Shown here: positions 59,586-64,000 of the stretch, one piece after another
Numbering within the stretch: position 1 is the stretch's first letter
How the letters are laid out: every line of letters starts with the position of its first letter
NCBI GenBank assembly: GCA_009193035.1
Contig: SWDT01000061.1
Location: 310,001-374,000 of the forward strand
Source: Halicephalobus mephisto
Lineage: Eukaryota > Nematoda > Chromadorea > Rhabditida > Panagrolaimidae
Reading direction: 5' to 3'
Length of the DNA: 64,000 nt
Made by a program: the position numbers and the translations under genes
Notes under the pieces: generated by a model
What the model was told of the DNA's origin: nothing
The model's input: only the letters and a program-made list of their open reading frames with translations
Database searches by the model: none

Positions 59586-60156
59586 TTCCACCATTCCGAT
59601 ACTGAAATTTTGATTTTGTGCAAAAGTCGATGAATCGTTGATTTTTAGTTTTGGAATACGGGGACATGATAAAGAGATGGAAAAGGGATTTAGATGATAA
59701 TTGATGGAAATCCAACGAGACAAATGACGACAAGTCTAGGAAATGTAACCTAAATTTAGTAATAAAAAACTCAAAAAATCATTGATTTTTGATTTTATAA
59801 ACAAAAATACATATCAAATAAATAAAATAGCAATAATTGAACGATAATTGATATAAATTTAATCAAAAAAATGACCTCAAAAGTCTGCAAAAGTTTACCT
59901 AAAATTAAGAACGAAATGAACAGCGACGCGAGAGAGGACTGTTAAAATTTCAATAATGACGGTCATTTGCCGTATTTTTTGTTAACTTGGTAAATAATTT
60001 GCCAGTTTTTCCAAATTTTGCTTGATCTAATTCCCACAAAATTTGGACTGACGAAGACGCGTTTTTTGCTGACTTTTCCTGTCGATGCCGAGTTCTTGCA
60101 TTAAGTTTTTTTGATTATTTTGCCGTGGATTTGTTATTGTCGCTGTTTCTGTAAGG
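59586..60156. other. Intergenic region after dom-3
   Basis: 59760-59900 is AT-rich 3' region with aataaaat runs. At 59930-59990 there is gcgacgcgagagaggactgt followed by T-rich sequence, similar to the left arm of the hairpin repeat at 16935-17055. 60000-60150 is mixed and probably the promoter or 5' UTR of the next gene. Confidence 0.5.
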
Positions 60157-60933
60157 ATGGTTGAGGATTTGGGTAACAGTTCCTGTGCATTAGTGAGTAA
60201 TAATCAATCGAGTAAGTTTCGAAATTTTTTGAAATTCATATAAGCAAAATTTTAGGGATTGATGATTCGATGTCTAGGATGGGCACTAACGGCACTAACA
60301 ACCACGGTCATGTCGGCTACATGTTGAATAATTATCTGTCGAAGAATGTTCAAAAATTTACGTATATGTCTGCTGGAACAGCACCAATAATGGAAATCAA
60401 GAAAAAAATGCAAGTTTTTATATTCGAAATTTCCAGAAATTAAAATAATCATTTCCAGAGGAAATGCGAACACGAATGGCATGTCGGTGATCGAAATGGA
60501 GCCAATTACTACTCCGCCGAAAATTAGTACATGTCGTCGGAAGGAAGGAGATCACATTTACCGTCCGGGAGATATTTCTCTTCACAAGTCTTCTATTAGA
60601 AACCAAGATCAACCTTCGCGTCGACGAGTTTACAGTGAGCGTGGTCGAAGAGACAATGGATATATCCAGTATCCGCCATATCCGAACATTTTCATGAAGT
60701 CAAACCCGGTTTTTGCGTCGTCTATACCTTTCTCAGTTCCTCAGTATGCTTCAGGTTTGTTTTATTGCTCGTTATGAATTTAGTTTGCATCGAACTCTGT
60801 CACTTTCAGGTCCCGTGGGCGGAAATGGCGAAACACTACGGTAACGAAAACCCATGATTTTTGCTTCACTGAATTTTTTGTTCTTTATAGGTACATGGCC
60901 CCTCCCGAAGCTTTCTACTATGGCCAAATGTGA
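60157..60933 (+). CDS. Unrecognised basic, low-complexity protein
   Basis: Best model: exons 60157-60211, 60256-60361, 60459-60754, 60810-60840 and 60891-60933, giving 176 residues ending FYYGQM. All junctions keep frame with good splice borders. The sequence is Asn/Ser-rich at first, then Arg/Lys-rich (KISTCRRKEGDHIYRPGDIS, RRRVYSERGRR), then Pro/Tyr-rich (YIQYPPYPNIF, MAPPEAFYYGQM). This suggests a disordered RNA- or chromatin-associated protein; no domain is recognised. If the donor at 60930 is used with an acceptor at 61021-61022, eight codons and a TAG at 61045-61047 replace the stop, ending CKNRKAL. Long non-coding sequence follows, perhaps its 3' UTR. Confidence 0.6.
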
Positions 60934-63900
60934 GTTTTTGACGTTCCACTATTTTATTAGATTTGGGGAAATTTGGGGGGTGTAAATCGCGGTTTTTCGA
61001 AACGTGGTTTTTGCTTGTTCAGGTGCAAAAATCGGAAGGCTTTATAGAAAATTGAAACAATCAGGATGAGGGATGTGCTAATGTTAAGCTTTTCCGGATT
61101 TAAGCCGTCAGTGCTTCACTGTCTTTTGTGTTGTGTTCCTGCGAATTTGTCTGTTTGTTCAGGAGCACGTTTTGTGAAATATTGGGGTGTAACGGTTCAT
61201 TTTCGTCTTCTTGACGTCAAAGTCTAACTTCTCTGAAATTGCCTTCGATCTTTTGGGTATTTTGTTATTCATTTTTTTAACTTTTGTCTGATTGAATTAC
61301 TTATATCAGAAATGTCGATCAATCCTTTTTTGTTTGATTTTTCATTGTTTACAATTGTAGTATGACCAAAAAGAAAGAAAACGCCTAGATTTGATTTATC
61401 CGAGAAAGAATGTACATCTCATTATCATGATAAATTAAATCACAGAGGGAAAGTTGCAGGATTTATTTAATATCTTTTGCAGCATACTTCCGCGACATGT
61501 TTTATTAGCAATAGAGATAGATTTACTTTCCTGCTCTCGAGCTCCCTGCGTGAAAGAGCACAACTGCGCGAACAATGTACTGGAACCGGTTCGAAATAGA
61601 AGAATCTGTCTTTTTGATTTGTGAATAGCATTCTTGGCATCTTTTGTTTTGAAAGAAAATTATATAATAATTTCGATAATGATAAATATAGTGCATTTTA
61701 AAAAAGAATTATCTAAATCCTTTATGGACTATTATGTTAGAAAATTTTTTTTGCCTTTGTCCGGTATATCTTTGAGATATTTTTGGATTTTACGTCCGTT
61801 TTGTTTGGTATTTACTCAAGTGCAAGCTGTTAGCCGCTTAGTTGGATCCGGGACTTCTTGGCTGTATGTGTCATTAGATGATTAGTTGTTTAGCTGCTTA
61901 CGTTTATTTTTTATCGTCTAAATTTTTGTCTACGAATGGTTTTAGATTTACTAAGATTGATGAATGATTATTTTTTAGTTTAAAAAAATTTTTGTTTTGT
62001 TTAGAGTTTTGTGGATTTAAAATTGTTTTTGATTCTTTAATATATTCTCCCATCATTTTTTGGACAATTATTATTGTATAATTTTAAATGATAATCCGTA
62101 TTTGATAACATCACTTTTTCTAAAACCCACGATTTTTTTGATAAATTTTGTAAATGACCTTGATATTCACTTTTCGTTTTTATTTATAAAGTAGTTTATC
62201 TTTAAATATGGTCAAATATAATTTTTTGAAACTTTGTTTTCATTTTTAGATATAAAATCATAAGTTTTTTGATTTATCGGAACAGGTTTGCCAAAAACTA
62301 AATTTTACAATCGGTTATCACTTCTAAATAAGGCTGGATTTTTGCTTTTTCATGCATTTGATCGTGAAAAAAAAGTATTAGTGTGTCTTTTTTCACTGAA
62401 TGTATTTCCCTATGTGATATTTTTCCCAGTTTTCTCTTTAAGAAAGGGTGGGGGATAGGAAAGATGCGCGATTTGCCGTCAGTCGGAGAGAATCCTGTCC
62501 TGAAGAAAAGCTCTAAGTTGTTGGGTTTTGAATGTTTTTGCCCTCCGGCTGGAATGTCAAAGTCGAACTGGATGAGAGAGAAATTCTGCAACTGATCAAA
62601 TGTAGAATTGTCTTTTTTTTTTCTTTAAAAACAAAACCGCTATACTTGGAAGTTTTTAAATTTTATTGATTTTTGGATTTTTTTATTATTAAATGTGAAA
62701 GAAAAATTTAAATTTTATATTTTTTGAGCTTAGTTTAGATATAAACTAATGACATATCGGCGAAAAAAATAGTTTTGCTTGCTAACTATGTATAATAAAA
62801 AACTTGCTAGCTGAGGAAATGGGACAAGTTAATCGTTTCAAGCTCACACTTTGATTTTTTTTTCGGAAATCGACTGCAGACAGATTGCGTCTGACTGGCT
62901 AGTTTAAGGCTTGAGAAAGAAATGCAATTGACAATATTGTTTTATAGATTTTAAGAAATATTTTGAATTTTTGAATAGTTATTTTTGTTGATTTTGTAAT
63001 TTTTTTTATCGATTAATCAAGAGAATAGATCTAATTTAAGAAAGTTTATTTTTCTTTGTTGACCGAAATTGACTTTCTAGAAGGTTTTTTTTTATTTATT
63101 TTATTTTTGTTTTATCAGTTGATCAGTGTTCTGATGAACTAGGACTTCGGTACAACGACTATTCTCTTTATTTCGTTTATTTAGCTGATTGATTTTTTAA
63201 AATTTTTTGGATTAGAGATTTTGCAACCTTTGACCGGAATTTTGAATTGTTTGGATTTCTGTATCGGAAATGGATATATTTATCTGGCTTTTTTTTGTTT
63301 TTTTTGATTTGGTTTAAATTTTGGATTTTTGTGTAAAAAATAATTTTTGGTTTGGAATTTATGGATCCACTTGGTCAAGAGAAGTCTATCCACCCATTGC
63401 GAATTGTTGGTCCAACCTGTTTTAAGTTTTTTTTTCTTAGAATGAAGTCTGCTTAAAAGTGGTTTTAGTGATGGGGAATAACTTTTCATTGAAATTGATG
63501 ATATCTGAGATATTTTTTTTTATTTTTTTTAATGTCCTGTCTTTTTGATAATAATGGCGCCGTCTGTTATATTGGATTTGCATTTGATAAAAACAGCTGA
63601 TATGTTTTGTCTTTCTGTATTTTTATATTGTTGGTTTTTACTTGACTGACATTTAATAGTTTATCATTTTTATATGGTTTCAATCATTATTTTAATTATC
63701 TTGATAAATCCAGAAAACTGTCAGTTTTGTTTGATAGGTTTTTATCTGTTTTATTTTTTTCTATCGTGACGAGTCGTGGATTCATTAAATATAAAATTAA
63801 ATATAAAATTAAAAGCAAAATTTTTTTAGCATCTAGTGTGCTTTGGGCTCGATAGTTGCTGGTAAACTATATTCCGAAAAAATTTTTTTCTTGCCGATTT

Positions 63901-64000
63901 TTTAATTTTGAAATATTACAACAATTTTGACTTATTAGATCAGATTCTATAATTTTATAGTATATATTGTTTAATGACCGATACATTGGTCAATTGTTTA
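60934..64000. other. Long non-coding tail of the window
   Basis: No gene is supported. 60960-61600 has mixed composition and could be 3' UTR of the preceding gene. 62440-62595 is a small less AT-rich island open on both strands (on +, PSVGENPVLKKSSKLLGFEC), without splice partners. The rest is T-rich with scattered unique sequence and fewer tandem repeats than elsewhere in the window. Confidence 0.5.

Noticed and set aside
62298..62595. Open frames on both strands in a less AT-rich island
   Set aside because: No start or splice context and no domain; kept only as a remark in the terminal region.

Overview
The window is nuclear DNA from a nematode, most likely a rhabditid-type worm. Genes are split by many short introns with gtaag-type donors and ttttcag/tttttag acceptors. 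Most start codons sit a few bases downstream of an isolated acceptor, as expected for spliced-leader trans-splicing. Every recognisable protein has a clear worm relative (SMG-2, NSUN-2, CED-5, ZOO-1, CTR-9, DOM-3, BATH, failed-axon-connections/CDR-like). Noncoding DNA is strongly AT-rich and full of local tandem repeats. All identifications come from reading translated sequence; no database search was possible.

Layout. 1-8132 (+): a compact, operon-like run with the 3' end of an unknown gene, an AMFR/gp78-type E3 ligase (hrdl-1), the nonsense-mediated-decay helicase smg-2/UPF1 and the tRNA m5C methyltransferase nsun-2. 8457-9235: a satellite-like array. 9310-16602 (+): ced-5/DOCK180, with introns swollen by tandem repeats. 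16603-19874: gene-poor DNA with a GC-rich 19-bp minisatellite. 19875-26354 (+): zoo-1/ZO-1. 27878-31072 and 34904-38715 (-): two tandem M14 zinc carboxypeptidases with C-terminal ShKT domains. 38847-43214 (-): ctr-9, whose first intron holds a complete CINP-like gene on the same strand. 44689-46078 (-): a MATH-BTB gene. 48393-54047 (+): three tandem failed-axon-connections/CDR-like GST-fold genes, one with a Merlin-type transposon in an intron. 55348-56779 (+): elongation factor 1-alpha with several apparent frameshifts. 58316-59585 (+): dom-3/DXO. 60157-60933 (+): an unrecognised gene, then about 3 kb of non-coding DNA.

Themes. Several genes act on RNA: NMD (smg-2), tRNA methylation (nsun-2), transcription elongation (ctr-9), 5'-end quality control (dom-3) and translation (EF1A). 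ced-5 and zoo-1 act in engulfment/cytoskeleton and cell junctions. These neighbours do not form one pathway. The most interesting observations are the ctr-9/CINP locus with a possible shared first exon, the Merlin element with matched 61-bp terminal repeats, two near-identical inverted copies of a 234-bp element, the indel pattern in EF1A, and repeat arrays inside introns that replicate 3' splice-site-like sequence.
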